Source: an uncultured bacterium
Lineage (GTDB): Bacteria > Bacillota_I > Bacilli_A > RF39 > UBA660
Assembly (NCBI GenBank): GCA_905215145.1
Contig: CAJMOW010000002.1
Span: forward strand, 1-64,000
DNA: 64,000 nt
Direction: 5' to 3'
Shown piece after piece: positions 8,379 through 18,364 of the stretch (position 1 is the first letter of the stretch; each line of letters opens with the position of its first letter). The translations under genes and the position numbers were made by a program. A model generated the notes under the pieces. It made no database searches. It saw only the letters and a program-made list of their open reading frames with translations, and was not told the DNA's origin.

Positions 8379-9812
8379 TTGGCAAAGAAAGATAAAAAAA
8401 TAAAGATTTCTTTTGTTGATAGTTTTTCGGCACAAGAAGTAACTGGGTCTAATGTTTATGTGGAAACACCTAATCATAAAATATTATTAGATTGTGGTAT
8501 GCATCAAAGTAATGATAAAAAGCAAGACTACTTAACTAATAATAGAAAAACAAAAGAATATAGACCAAAAGATATTGACTTGATATTTTTAACCCACACA
8601 CATCAAGATCATATTGGCTTATGCCCAAAATATTGTAAGGATGGATTCAATGGTTGTATTGTAGTGCCTTATGGTTCAAAAGAGGTGCTAAAAAGAATGT
8701 GGGTAGATTCTGCAAATATCAATGAAAGAGATATTGAGGTCATAAACAAGCAAGAAAACAAGAAATGGAAACCGCTATATGAGCTTGATGCTGTAGATGA
8801 CGCTTATGAACATATAATTGAATTTTCTATCAATGAAAAAATTGTAATAGATGATGAATTAAGTTTTATGTTTGTTCCAAGCGGTCATTTAATAAATGGT
8901 TGTCAAATTATATTGTGGATAACTATTGACAATTTAACAAAGAAAATATTGTATACTGGTGATTTAGGAAATCCATTAGTAGATAATAAGTATGTTGGAA
9001 AGTTAGAAAAAGTTGAAAAATGTGATATTGCTATTTGTGAAAGCACTTATGGTGATAGACCTAATTTCAAAGTAAGAAAGAAAGAACGTAAAAACGATTT
9101 AGATAAATTAAAGACTATTATTGATACACAAGTTGTTAGAATGAATGGCAGATTGATAATTCCTGTATTCGCACAATGTAGATGTCCACAAATATTACAA
9201 ATGATATATAGCCTATATAAAGATGATAATACATTTAATAAACACATTTATATTGATTCACCTTTGGCAATAGATTTATTGTATTTGTTAAGAGAAAATT
9301 TATATGATGAGGAATTACAAGAATTTGATAAAATGTTAGAATGGAAAAATTTAGTATTATGTTCTAAACCCGATGATAGCAAAGCATTAGTTGATTCTAA
9401 TGAATCTTGTGTTATTCTGTCAACAAGCGGAATGATGACCAATGGAAGAATTAGACACCACTTTAAAAAAATAGTGTCAGACCCAAACGCTACAATATTG
9501 TTTTGTGGATATTCAACAGAAGGAAGTTTGGCTTCTATGTTGAAAGACCCAAAAAGAGAAACAATAGATATTGATGGGAAAACTTATACTATTAAATGTG
9601 CTTCATATAGTTTGAAATCAATGAGTGGTCATGCTATGTACGAAACGTTAGTTGATTATTATTCAAATATAAATTGTAATAAGATAATTTTGCATCATGG
9701 CTCATCAGAAGCTAAAGAAAGTTTGGCAAAAGGATTAAAAGATATTTTATCAGATAAATGTAAAAGCACGAAAGTTATATGTGCTAACAATTCTTTAAAA
9801 CTTACTATATAG
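8379..9812 (+). CDS. beta-CASP metallo-beta-lactamase-fold nuclease
   Basis: 477 aa from a TTG start at 8379. This start has the SD AAAGGTGG eight bases upstream, whereas the in-frame GTG at 8367 lies inside that SD. The metal motif HTHQDH (73-78) and further motifs (CESTYGD, IDSPLA, STSGMMTNGR, MSGHA, LHHGSSEAKESL) give the order of CPSF73-like beta-CASP RNases, with metallo-beta-lactamase and beta-CASP parts and the RMMBL-like end. Such enzymes cleave or trim RNA. It is the first gene after the giant ncRNA, so the RNA or late mRNA could be its substrate (inference). Confidence 0.85.
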   Translation: MAKKDKKIKISFVDSFSAQEVTGSNVYVETPNHKILLDCGMHQSNDKKQDYLTNNRKTKEYRPKDIDLIFLTHTHQDHIGLCPKYCKDGFNGCIVVPYGSKEVLKRMWVDSANINERDIEVINKQENKKWKPLYELDAVDDAYEHIIEFSINEKIVIDDELSFMFVPSGHLINGCQIILWITIDNLTKKILYTGDLGNPLVDNKYVGKLEKVEKCDIAICESTYGDRPNFKVRKKERKNDLDKLKTIIDTQVVRMNGRLIIPVFAQCRCPQILQMIYSLYKDDNTFNKHIYIDSPLAIDLLYLLRENLYDEELQEFDKMLEWKNLVLCSKPDDSKALVDSNESCVILSTSGMMTNGRIRHHFKKIVSDPNATILFCGYSTEGSLASMLKDPKRETIDIDGKTYTIKCASYSLKSMSGHAMYETLVDYYSNINCNKIILHHGSSEAKESLAKGLKDILSDKCKSTKVICANNSLKLTI

Positions 9813-9821
9813 GAGAATTAT

Positions 9822-10094
9822 ATGGAAAAATTAAAGATATACATATTAGGAATGATTACTGCTTTAGTAGCGTTACCTATAATTGATGAAGTTGTAGAAA
9901 TTATATGTAGTTTTCTTGAAATCTTAAAAGGGATTAGCACAAAGAAAGTCCTAAAAATAAATAAAGACATTATGGATTTAAAAGAACAATTAGAACCTGT
10001 AAATACAAATTGTATAGGTTTTGAAGCACCCAATACACAATATTATGATGATTGGGAAGATAATAAAGTAAAGAATAGAATCGGATTTAATTAA
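9822..10094 (+). CDS. small membrane-anchored protein
   Basis: 90 aa. An N-terminal hydrophobic segment (about 6-30) could span the membrane, followed by an acidic tail with charged residues. SD AGGAG lies seven bases before ATG 9822. No known domain. It lies ten bases after the nuclease gene and before a hairpin-GTACATA element, so it closes that operon section. Confidence 0.55.
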   Translation: MEKLKIYILGMITALVALPIIDEVVEIICSFLEILKGISTKKVLKINKDIMDLKEQLEPVNTNCIGFEAPNTQYYDDWEDNKVKNRIGFN

Positions 10095-10104
10095 ATTCGT
10101 TTGG

Positions 10105-10148
10105 GGAGGATTGGTCAATCAATGGTTGACTGATTCTCCGTACATATT
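10105..10148 (+). repeat. hairpin-GTACATA element 2
   Basis: A 14-bp stem (10105-10118 with 10126-10139, three G-U pairs) followed directly by GTACATATT (10140-10148) and the SD region of the gene at 10161. Confidence 0.7.
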
Positions 10149-10160
10149 AGAGGTGTTATT

Positions 10161-11096
10161 ATGGCAAGAAAAGCAGAAAATGTAACATTATGTATGGGTC
10201 ATAATACTCCAATGTTACAATGTATTGGTTTGAAAAAGGAAAGTGAATATTTTAGTTCGTGGAGTAAATTTCACGCCAATGGTAAAGTTCCTTATTGTAA
10301 GGAATGTTGCAGTAAAATTTTTAATTATTATTTAGATGAAACAAAATCGGCTAAGACTGCTTTATACTATACATTGATGAAGATTGACACACCGTTTATT
10401 AAAGAAGTTTATGAAAAAGTAAATGAACGTAGTTTAAGTGGTGATGTCAATGGTAAGAAAACATCAATCAATATAGGTACATATATGAATGAACTCCGTA
10501 AATATTCTAAGAATAAAGAAATATGGAGTGATTTCAGCGCAACTAATGTAGATATTACAGAGGTTGATAGTAAAATTCAAACTGCTGAAATTAAGCAGAA
10601 AGAAATGAAACAATGGGAAGTTGATTGGGGAATACAAGATGAAGTTCAAGACTATGAATTTTTGAATGATACATTTAATCGTTATACTAAAGGTGTAGAA
10701 TTTGTAAATCCTCAACAGGAAGATTTATATAGGGATTTGTGCCGAGATAGATTATTATTAAGAAAAATTAATGATAATAGATACAAAGGTGATGAAACTA
10801 TTGACAAGGTACAAAACAGAATTAGTAAAACAATGGCTACATTAAAAGTAGACCAATTTGAAAGTAATAGACCTAAAACCGCAAGTGAACAAAGTTTCTT
10901 TGCTAAAATTGCTCAAATCGAACAGACAAAACCTGCTGATTTATATAAAGAGCCTAAGAAATATAAGGACTTTAATAAATTAAGAAAATATGAAGAAGAT
11001 ATGGTGTTAAGACCTCTATTAAATACTTTGTGTAATCATAGAGATTTTGATATTGATATTAATGATGTGGAGAAATATAACTTAGACGATGATTGA
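10161..11096 (+). CDS. putative terminase small subunit with zinc-finger-like N terminus
   Basis: 311 aa. The N terminus has cysteine/histidine pairs (CMGHNTP, LQC, YCKECCSK, about 11-47) that could bind zinc. The rest is helical and charged. It overlaps the start of the large terminase by eight bases, the usual place of the small subunit that recognises packaging DNA. No sequence motif confirms this, so the call rests on position and a likely DNA-binding finger. Confidence 0.55.
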   Translation: MARKAENVTLCMGHNTPMLQCIGLKKESEYFSSWSKFHANGKVPYCKECCSKIFNYYLDETKSAKTALYYTLMKIDTPFIKEVYEKVNERSLSGDVNGKKTSINIGTYMNELRKYSKNKEIWSDFSATNVDITEVDSKIQTAEIKQKEMKQWEVDWGIQDEVQDYEFLNDTFNRYTKGVEFVNPQQEDLYRDLCRDRLLLRKINDNRYKGDETIDKVQNRISKTMATLKVDQFESNRPKTASEQSFFAKIAQIEQTKPADLYKEPKKYKDFNKLRKYEEDMVLRPLLNTLCNHRDFDIDINDVEKYNLDDD

Positions 11097-12903
11097 TAAT
11101 AAAGAACTAGAAAAACTTACTCTTAAAAAAAAGAGAGAAGATAGACAAAAATTGTCTAAAGAAGATATTGAGCAAAATGTAATTGAATGGTGTACATTTT
11201 ATCGTAGAAATCTTGACATTTTTAATGAAGATTATTTGGAAATAAAAATTAGTCAATTTCAAAAGCAAAGAATAAATAGTTGGGCTGATAACGAAGTACA
11301 AGATACTTTGGCAAGTCGTGGTAGCGCAAAATCTTTTGATATAGGATTATTTGCTATTGATGCGGCTTTATTATATCCAGCTTGCAATGTTTTAGTGACA
11401 TCTATGACATTAACACAAAGTAATTTAATTTTAGATGAAAAGATAGATAAAATATTTTGTACTGAGGGAACAAGATGGAGTAGTCCTGTTTTGTGCCAAC
11501 TTAGAAAAGATGGTTGGATTAAATTTAAAAAGGATGATAACACGGGTGCTAAAATTGTAGAATTTGGAAATAATAGTAAAATATTTGCAGTAAATTGTGG
11601 TGACAGTGCAAGAGGCAAAAGAAGTCAAATAGTTATTGTAGACGAATGTGTTCTTGTTAAGAGAAAAGACTTTGAAGAAATTATTTCTCCTACACTTGAA
11701 GTAAGAAAATTTGCTGGAAGACCAAAAGATTATCCAGAAGAAACCAAACAGATATTTTTAAGTAGCGCAAAAACAAAGACAAATTGGATGTGGACACATT
11801 TAAAAAAATCTGTAAATAAACATTATAAAGATAAAAATAATAGATATGGTTTTTTTGCTGGTGATATTTTTACTGCTGTAGCGAATGGAATACAAACAGC
11901 GAAACAGTACATACAAAAAAAAGAAGACACTGATGATATGTCTTTTGAACAAGAATATTTGAATATATTCTTAGGAAGTAATGAAAATAGTATATTCAAA
12001 TTTGAAGATTTTGAGCAAAATCAAATACTTGAGCATCCTTTTTATGTAAGAACAATAGAACAAATTATAGACAATGAACCAAATAGTTATAAATTTACAG
12101 ATGATTGGGTTAGAATTATTGTTTGTGATATAGCATTGGCATCTGGCAACGAAAATGATAATAGTGTTTATATATTTATGGCTATAAATAAAGAAACTGG
12201 TGAAAGACGAGTTGAAAATATTATAGTTAAAAATGGATTGAATACATTATTGCAAGTTCGTAATATGAAAAGATATTTTTATGAATATCATGCTTCTTAT
12301 TTAATGATGGATGTAAAAGGTGTTGGTCAAGGAGTGTATGACCTTATGACAGTAGAAACAGAAGATAATGAATTTAATATGACATATCCTGCTTGGACTG
12401 TTTGTTTAGATAAAGACTTAAAAATTTCTTCTGATACCGTTATAAATGATAAAATTCAAAGAACTATTTCTTCCGATGCAAAAGAAGTGATAATACCTTT
12501 TGCTGGAACTTCTGATTTAAACAGTGAAATGCACTTAGCTTTAAGAAAAGCATTAAAGGATAAGATTATTTCTTTATTAAAAGATGATAGTGAAATGAAA
12601 GTTAAAATAGAAGATTCTGACCCTAGATTTATTTTAAAATCAGCAGAAGAAAAAGCTCAAGCAATATTGCCATTTATACAAACTAAGTATATGATAAATG
12701 AAGCAATATCATTAGAGGTTAAATTTTTAGACAATGGGAATATTAAATTGCAAGAAGCTAAAAGGACAGATGTAAAGGATAGATATATGACTTTAGCCAT
12801 GGGTAATTTATTGGCTGATAAGATTTATAACAAATATAATAAGCAGTATGATGATGAAGTCAATCTTGATGATTGGCAATGGTTAAGTCAAACAACTGGT
12901 TGA
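11089..12903 (+). CDS. terL: terminase large subunit (packaging ATPase-nuclease)
   Basis: 604 aa. The ATPase part has a Walker A-like motif SRGSAKS (about 76-82) and Walker B IVIVDEC. The nuclease part has acidic positions in IIVCDIALASG (about 345) and YLMMDVKGVG (about 405), typical of RNase H-like terminase nucleases. It drives DNA into the prohead and cuts concatemers. It is coupled to the preceding gene and followed by portal. Confidence 0.9.
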   Translation: MIDNKELEKLTLKKKREDRQKLSKEDIEQNVIEWCTFYRRNLDIFNEDYLEIKISQFQKQRINSWADNEVQDTLASRGSAKSFDIGLFAIDAALLYPACNVLVTSMTLTQSNLILDEKIDKIFCTEGTRWSSPVLCQLRKDGWIKFKKDDNTGAKIVEFGNNSKIFAVNCGDSARGKRSQIVIVDECVLVKRKDFEEIISPTLEVRKFAGRPKDYPEETKQIFLSSAKTKTNWMWTHLKKSVNKHYKDKNNRYGFFAGDIFTAVANGIQTAKQYIQKKEDTDDMSFEQEYLNIFLGSNENSIFKFEDFEQNQILEHPFYVRTIEQIIDNEPNSYKFTDDWVRIIVCDIALASGNENDNSVYIFMAINKETGERRVENIIVKNGLNTLLQVRNMKRYFYEYHASYLMMDVKGVGQGVYDLMTVETEDNEFNMTYPAWTVCLDKDLKISSDTVINDKIQRTISSDAKEVIIPFAGTSDLNSEMHLALRKALKDKIISLLKDDSEMKVKIEDSDPRFILKSAEEKAQAILPFIQTKYMINEAISLEVKFLDNGNIKLQEAKRTDVKDRYMTLAMGNLLADKIYNKYNKQYDDEVNLDDWQWLSQTTG

Positions 12904-12934
12904 CAAAAATATATGAGAAAGGAGTAACCTCATA

Positions 12935-14560
12935 TTGAGTGAAAATAAAGAAAGCCTTTCTGAGCAAGAATTAGACCAAGTTTTACAATTTGCTCAAGGC
13001 TTATATAACGGTTTGAATGGGGGGTATTTTTGGACTCCTTTTTCACAAAACCAAAACTTGCTTGCTTTAAATAACAATGGTCAAAAACCAACACAAGAAA
13101 AGTTATCTAAAGCATTAGAAACAGCACCTTATGATTATGGTTCGTTAGCATCATATTCTGAATTTATGGAAATTTGGGATGCGATTTATGCTAAAACCTT
13201 AAGATATTTTGGTGGACTGCTTTCTTTTGATTTATCTTACACTTGTAAAAACATTAAGAATCCAAGTGATTATAATTCAAAAGAATATAAAGATGATATT
13301 AAAAGGGTTCATAAGTTTCTTGATAATTTTGACTATAAAACAGAATTTGACAAAGTTGTTAAACAAATGTTAAGAACCGAAACGTGTTATACATGGTTTA
13401 GAGACTCATATGAAGACTTAAATAACCCTATTGATATTGACAGTGATGAAGGCAAAATTCGTAGAAATGAAAAGTTTTCATTACAAATGATGCCACAAAA
13501 GAACTGTATGTTGACTGGATATTTTAACTGTAGTCAATTATTATATGACTTTGATATTAACTATTTTCTTAATGGAAATGTAGATATTAACTTGTTTGCT
13601 CCTGCTTTGAAGAAGAAATTCAAAGAATCATATACTAATGAAAATGGAGAATATATTCCGTCTGCTCAATTAAATTATAGGAACGGTTCTTACGCAAACT
13701 GGGTACAATGCAGTCCTAATGATGGAGCATATGCGTTTAAGTTTGATTTAAGCAATTTTAGACAAGTACCACCTTTGATGACTTTGTTAAAGAATTGCTT
13801 AAATAATGACGCTATTGAAGAAATGCAAAAGAATAAAGATTTGATTTCGGCATACTTTATTATGGCTGGTGAAATTGAAACTATGCAAACTGATAAAAGT
13901 GGTCAAAAAGCAAATCAATTTGCTATCACACCTCAAGTTTTAGGACAAATGATGAATCTTGTAACTAGAGGTTTGAAATCAAATAATATTTTAGCGAGCG
14001 CATTTCCTTTGAAAGATATTAAAGGTTGGCAATTTACAGACAGTAATCCAAGTATGGTTGAAAAGCAATATACTACAACTGCCGCACAAGGAGCAAGCGC
14101 AAGTACATTGATTTACACGACAAGTAAAATGTCGCAATCAGAACTTGAAAATGCTATTTATGCAGATTATTGTTTTATGAAGCCTTTATATGAACAATTT
14201 AATCAATTCCTTAATTTCTATGTAAATAAGAAAACAACAAAGTATAAGTTTGAGTTTTCCTTTGATGGACTTAATAGACCATGGGATAGAAAGCAAAGGC
14301 AAGAAACTTTAAGAAATTTTGCAGATAAAGGGATTGTATTAGACGCAACTCAATGGGCGAGTGCTTATGGAATGAAACCACAAGCATTTCAACGTAGTTT
14401 AGAGTGCGCTCATAATGATACTACATTTATTAGTAATTTAACTATGATGTTAAATGCTAATACAATGCAATCAAGTGGTGAAGATAATGTAGGTGCACCA
14501 AAGAAAGATTCTTCTGAAAGGTCTGATAAGACAGAGGAAGTTTCGGACTATGTAGATTAG
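12935..14560 (+). CDS. portal protein
   Basis: 541 aa. TTG start at 12935 follows GAAAGGAGTAAC. Position directly after terminase, length, and the mixed helical body with a disordered acidic end fit a phage portal that forms the DNA channel at the capsid vertex. The late section (residues about 440-490, around FEFSFDGLNRPW) and the glycine/serine-poor end match portal-like proteins only generally. Identification is mainly by gene order. Confidence 0.75.
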   Translation: MSENKESLSEQELDQVLQFAQGLYNGLNGGYFWTPFSQNQNLLALNNNGQKPTQEKLSKALETAPYDYGSLASYSEFMEIWDAIYAKTLRYFGGLLSFDLSYTCKNIKNPSDYNSKEYKDDIKRVHKFLDNFDYKTEFDKVVKQMLRTETCYTWFRDSYEDLNNPIDIDSDEGKIRRNEKFSLQMMPQKNCMLTGYFNCSQLLYDFDINYFLNGNVDINLFAPALKKKFKESYTNENGEYIPSAQLNYRNGSYANWVQCSPNDGAYAFKFDLSNFRQVPPLMTLLKNCLNNDAIEEMQKNKDLISAYFIMAGEIETMQTDKSGQKANQFAITPQVLGQMMNLVTRGLKSNNILASAFPLKDIKGWQFTDSNPSMVEKQYTTTAAQGASASTLIYTTSKMSQSELENAIYADYCFMKPLYEQFNQFLNFYVNKKTTKYKFEFSFDGLNRPWDRKQRQETLRNFADKGIVLDATQWASAYGMKPQAFQRSLECAHNDTTFISNLTMMLNANTMQSSGEDNVGAPKKDSSERSDKTEEVSDYVD

Positions 14561-14570
14561 GAGGGGTGAA

Positions 14571-14741
14571 ATGATTATAAGACAAACTCCTAAAGATAAG
14601 GATAAATATATTGCTGTGAATAATGATACAAATAATATATTGCATGAGCATGGTTTTTATCCTAAATATATAGACAATGAATTTATATATTATGTAAAAA
14701 GTAAAGAACTAATTGAATTTATGTCAATGGAGGTTTTATAA
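14571..14741 (+). CDS. small hypothetical protein (56 aa)
   Basis: ATG 14571 after GGAGGGG; the stop overlaps the start of the next gene (TAATG), and the last codons hold that gene's SD (ATGGAGG). This layout points to translational coupling between portal and protease genes. Charged and tyrosine-rich, no domain recognised. Confidence 0.6.
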   Translation: MIIRQTPKDKDKYIAVNNDTNNILHEHGFYPKYIDNEFIYYVKSKELIEFMSMEVL

Positions 14742-16618
14742 TGCAAGAATATATAAAGAAGTTCTCTGTTGACGATGTTCAAATGTATAGAGAACAAAAT
14801 GAAGACCCCGATTTTGCCGTTGTAGAAATTTATGCTTTGGCAGAGGGTAATAATAGTCATAAAAATCCTTTTTCAAGAGAAGTTCTTGAACGTGATGCTG
14901 ACACTTTTAAAGGAAAATTTATTATAGGAAAATATGATAAGTTTACTAAAGACACAGAAGCGCATGAGATAGAGCAATCTGTGCTTGGTTATGTTCCACC
15001 TAATGAAGAAGTGGAATTTAGAATGAAAGAAGTAGACGGTGTTGAAAAAGAATTTGTTGTTGTAAAAGGTTTACTAAGCAAAATCTATGCAAAAGATGTT
15101 GTAGATATGTTCCGTAGTAAAAATGAAAGAACTGTAAGTTGTGAATTTTCTTGTAGTACAGAGTATGATGAAAATGAATATGGAAAAGCTGTAGATGAAT
15201 TTGGTGTTGAACTAAATATTGATAATCCAGTATTAAGTTATCATATCCATGGAATTACCGTGTTAGGACTTCGTTATAATCCGTCTGTAGCTGGGACAGA
15301 AATTAAAGTTAAACAATTTGCAGAAGAATCATTACAATCTCACCTAGTAGACAAGTCCAAAGAAGCTGTTGATATGGGGGATTGGAATGGAAATAAAGCA
15401 AAAGATGATTTATTAAAAGAAAAGAACTTCAAGACTGTTGCTAAAAGTGTATGCTTACTTTTAGAGGATGGTTGGGAAGAAAAAAGAAAAGGTTCTCTGA
15501 AATATCCAGTTATGAACTTAAAAGATGGTAAATGGGTATATAATGCAGAGGGGCTTTCAAGTGCTAGAGCTTATGGAGAACAACATGGCCCTAGTGTGGC
15601 TGAAAAAGCAATTTCCATTCAAAAACGATTGGGATTATATAAAGATGACAAGGAGGACACTATGTCAAGCGAAAAGAAGTTTGCTATAGATATTGGAAAT
15701 CTTTGGTGTACCATTTACGATATTTTGGAAACAAAATATCCAGATAATGATTACGGTTCTATTTATAGAATTGAAGGAATTTATGAAGAAGGTACTCAAA
15801 AATTTGCCATAATCTATAGAAAAGACGAAACTACAATGTACAGACTTGATATTGCTATTGAGAATGATAATATTGTATTGGGTGAAGATATTGTGGAAGT
15901 AGAAAAAACTTATGTTGAGCAAGGCAATGTTAAAAAGTTCTCTGATGAAAACATTGACAGTAAGTATAAATTATTTAATGATGCTGAAAAGGATGTTATT
16001 ATGGAAGAGAAGGAACAAAATAAAGAAATGGCTCAAGATAATAAGGAAGAACAACCTAAAGAAGAGGAAACTAAAGAAATGGGTTGTGACGAAACAAAAG
16101 CAATGGCTGATGAAGAATCTAAGGAAGAAGTGAAAGAAGAAAAACCTCAAGAGGAAGAAAAGAAATTTTCCTTAGATGCTTACGTTGACCAAGTTGCTAT
16201 GTTAGCAATGCTTGAAAAAGAAACAGAACAAAATAAGGAGTTAGCAGAAAAGGTTATGAAACAAATGTCTGCTAATGAAATTGTTGAGAAGTTTGTTCAA
16301 ATGTCTAAAGAAAATGCTGAGTTAAAGGCTGAAAAGGAAGCTAATGATACTGAAAAGAGAGATAAGAAGTTTTCTGCAATTATGGCTTCTGTTAAAGAAG
16401 ACCTTGATGAGAAGAAATTTTCTGAACTTTCCGAAGAAGGCAAGAATCTTTCTTTAGGTGAGCTTGGTGCTTTTGAAAACAAGGTTAAGGCATTTGCTTA
16501 TGAAGCAACTAAGAACAAACCAAAACAAGATGATGACGGTATTATGAGATTTGCTGGTGTTAGGGAAGAAACTACAGTAAAAGAAACCGTTGATGACATT
16601 TATAAAAAATATCTATAA
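14741..16618 (+). CDS. prohead protease / scaffold fusion protein
   Basis: 625 aa. Residues 1-200 look like a prohead protease region (SREVLERDADTFKGK, NERTVSCEFSC, YHIHGITVLG). The middle (about 205-300) has a compact domain (KSVCLLLEDGWEEKR, LSSARAYGEQHG) seen in Firmicute phage proteins. The end (about 420-600) is a Glu/Lys-rich coiled coil typical of scaffolds. It lies directly before the capsid genes. The protein probably templates and processes the prohead. Catalytic residues could not be assigned with confidence. Confidence 0.65.
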   Translation: MQEYIKKFSVDDVQMYREQNEDPDFAVVEIYALAEGNNSHKNPFSREVLERDADTFKGKFIIGKYDKFTKDTEAHEIEQSVLGYVPPNEEVEFRMKEVDGVEKEFVVVKGLLSKIYAKDVVDMFRSKNERTVSCEFSCSTEYDENEYGKAVDEFGVELNIDNPVLSYHIHGITVLGLRYNPSVAGTEIKVKQFAEESLQSHLVDKSKEAVDMGDWNGNKAKDDLLKEKNFKTVAKSVCLLLEDGWEEKRKGSLKYPVMNLKDGKWVYNAEGLSSARAYGEQHGPSVAEKAISIQKRLGLYKDDKEDTMSSEKKFAIDIGNLWCTIYDILETKYPDNDYGSIYRIEGIYEEGTQKFAIIYRKDETTMYRLDIAIENDNIVLGEDIVEVEKTYVEQGNVKKFSDENIDSKYKLFNDAEKDVIMEEKEQNKEMAQDNKEEQPKEEETKEMGCDETKAMADEESKEEVKEEKPQEEEKKFSLDAYVDQVAMLAMLEKETEQNKELAEKVMKQMSANEIVEKFVQMSKENAELKAEKEANDTEKRDKKFSAIMASVKEDLDEKKFSELSEEGKNLSLGELGAFENKVKAFAYEATKNKPKQDDDGIMRFAGVREETTVKETVDDIYKKYL

Positions 16619-16635
16619 GATAAGGAGACAATAAC

Positions 16636-17172
16636 ATGGCAAGACATGGTTTTATGATTGAAAAAAGAATCAGTGCTAAAGACGTAGAAGCATTAAATAG
16701 AAGTGCTAAGTCTGTGGCTGATATTGATGGCGGTATGCTTGTAAAGCTCGGTGAATATGCCGATGGTGTATGGAATGTAACTAAAGCTACAGAGGGTGAA
16801 GGTCTATATATGGCATATAATCCTTCTGAGCATTTTACCGATGTAAACGGAAGACTCTTTGCTGGTCTTACAAAAGACCCTAGAGATTATACTAACTTGA
16901 CTGGTAGAACTTTTGATATTTTCAAGCTAACAAAGGGAGATATTGTAGGTATTACTGCTGAACTTATTAAAGCGGCAGATGTAAAGACTGTAGAAAAGGG
17001 TAAGTTCCTTGAGCAAGGGGCTGATGGATATGAGAAGAAAGATGCCGCAACTGCTTCTACTACTTCTCTTAAAGTAATTGATATTGAAACACTACCTTTC
17101 CCTAACAATGGCAATGGTGGTATTGGTATGGAGTTTGCTAAACTTTATATTTGTGAAGTAGAACAAAACTAA
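16636..17172 (+). CDS. putative head decoration protein
   Basis: 178 aa, rich in Gly, Asp and Thr, with compact beta-like segments (GGMLVKLGEYADG, FDIFKLTKGDIVGI). It sits between protease/scaffold and major capsid gene, the usual place of a decoration or stabilising protein. It has strong SD (AAGGAG) and a composition like the capsid gene. No catalytic motifs. Confidence 0.6.
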   Translation: MARHGFMIEKRISAKDVEALNRSAKSVADIDGGMLVKLGEYADGVWNVTKATEGEGLYMAYNPSEHFTDVNGRLFAGLTKDPRDYTNLTGRTFDIFKLTKGDIVGITAELIKAADVKTVEKGKFLEQGADGYEKKDAATASTTSLKVIDIETLPFPNNGNGGIGMEFAKLYICEVEQN

Positions 17173-17194
17173 TTGATAAGGAGATAATACAGAT

Positions 17195-18286
17195 ATGAGA
17201 GAATTGATGAGTGTAAAGAGATTTGCTAAAGAATCTCCCGAACTTTATAAAGTATTCAAAGATTATGCTGATAATGTATTTGCCGTTGAAAGAAATGTAA
17301 AGGGTAAATCTTTCTCTGCTATGTCTTTGGATGACAAGGAAAAGGCTATTAACAAGATGTTTGCAGAAGAAATTGCAAGACGTTCTAAGGTAGAAGTTTC
17401 TGCTTATGACGGAGATTATGCACACTACTGTGAAAACCCTATCGTTAAGTCTTTTGCTGATTCCATCTTTGATAGAATGATTGATATGATTCTACCCGAA
17501 GCACTTAATACTTCTGTAGGTCTTATTGCTGAAATTGCATATATTGATTGGGGCGATACTGCAAAGTTTGACCTTGACAACAATGCACTTTACAATGTAT
17601 ATAAAGCTGGTTACAGACAAAAGAATGGTCTATTCCAACAACTTGAAGGTCAAACTGTAACTGTTGCTCCCGAAAATAGACAAGTATCTCTTACTTTTAC
17701 TTTGTTTGAGATTCTTACTGGCAGAAAATCTATTGCAAAGGAAGCAATGAAGGCTGTTCGTTCTATTGAACTTGAAATGGTTGATGAAGCATGGGATGCG
17801 TTTACTGGTGCAGTAAATCATACTAATACGCCTAATGAACTCAAAGTTCAAAACTATACACAAGCGACCGCTGTTGGTCTTGCAGATAAGGTAACTGCTT
17901 GGAATGGTGGAAAGAAGGCTGTATTTGCTGGAACTCCTTTATCTCTTTCCAAGATTGTGCCTACTGATGCAAATTATCGTTATACTCTTGATGACGATAT
18001 GGTTAGATTAGGATATGTTAAGGACTTTATGACTTATGATGTAATTCCTACTCCTAATTTTGCTGATAGGAAGTCTACAACTTACGGATTAAAGTTACCC
18101 GACAATAAGATTTATGTTGTATCCCCTGCTTCTGATAAGATTATCAAGATTGCAGTAGGCGGTTCTTTGACCGTTCCTAGTGGACAATTTGAGAACGCTA
18201 ACATGAGTCAAACTCATACAATTAATAAAGCATGGGGCATCGTTTGTGCGACTAATTCGATTTGTGGTCAAATTTCTCTACAATAA
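17195..18286 (+). CDS. major capsid protein
   Basis: 363 aa. Start at ATG 17195 after AAGGAG. The gene follows scaffold and decoration genes and is followed by a hairpin, as expected for the most abundant virion protein. A short helical N terminus precedes a beta-rich body with an acidic central region, in the size range of HK97-fold capsid proteins. The codons look more regular (many GCT, GTA, CTT) than in flanking early genes, in keeping with high expression. Confidence 0.8.
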   Translation: MRELMSVKRFAKESPELYKVFKDYADNVFAVERNVKGKSFSAMSLDDKEKAINKMFAEEIARRSKVEVSAYDGDYAHYCENPIVKSFADSIFDRMIDMILPEALNTSVGLIAEIAYIDWGDTAKFDLDNNALYNVYKAGYRQKNGLFQQLEGQTVTVAPENRQVSLTFTLFEILTGRKSIAKEAMKAVRSIELEMVDEAWDAFTGAVNHTNTPNELKVQNYTQATAVGLADKVTAWNGGKKAVFAGTPLSLSKIVPTDANYRYTLDDDMVRLGYVKDFMTYDVIPTPNFADRKSTTYGLKLPDNKIYVVSPASDKIIKIAVGGSLTVPSGQFENANMSQTHTINKAWGIVCATNSICGQISLQ

Positions 18287-18301
18287 TAGAGTAAATAAAT
18301 T

Positions 18302-18332
18302 GAGGGAGTTTTGTTGCTCCCTCGTACATATT
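18302..18332 (+). repeat. hairpin-GTACATA element 3
   Basis: GAGGGAG (18302-18308) pairs with CTCCCTC (18317-18323), directly followed by GTACATATT (18324-18332) and then AAGGAG for the gene at 18365. It sits just after the major capsid gene. Confidence 0.75.
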
Positions 18333-18364
18333 AAATTAAGATAATTAAGGAGATTTTTATATAA

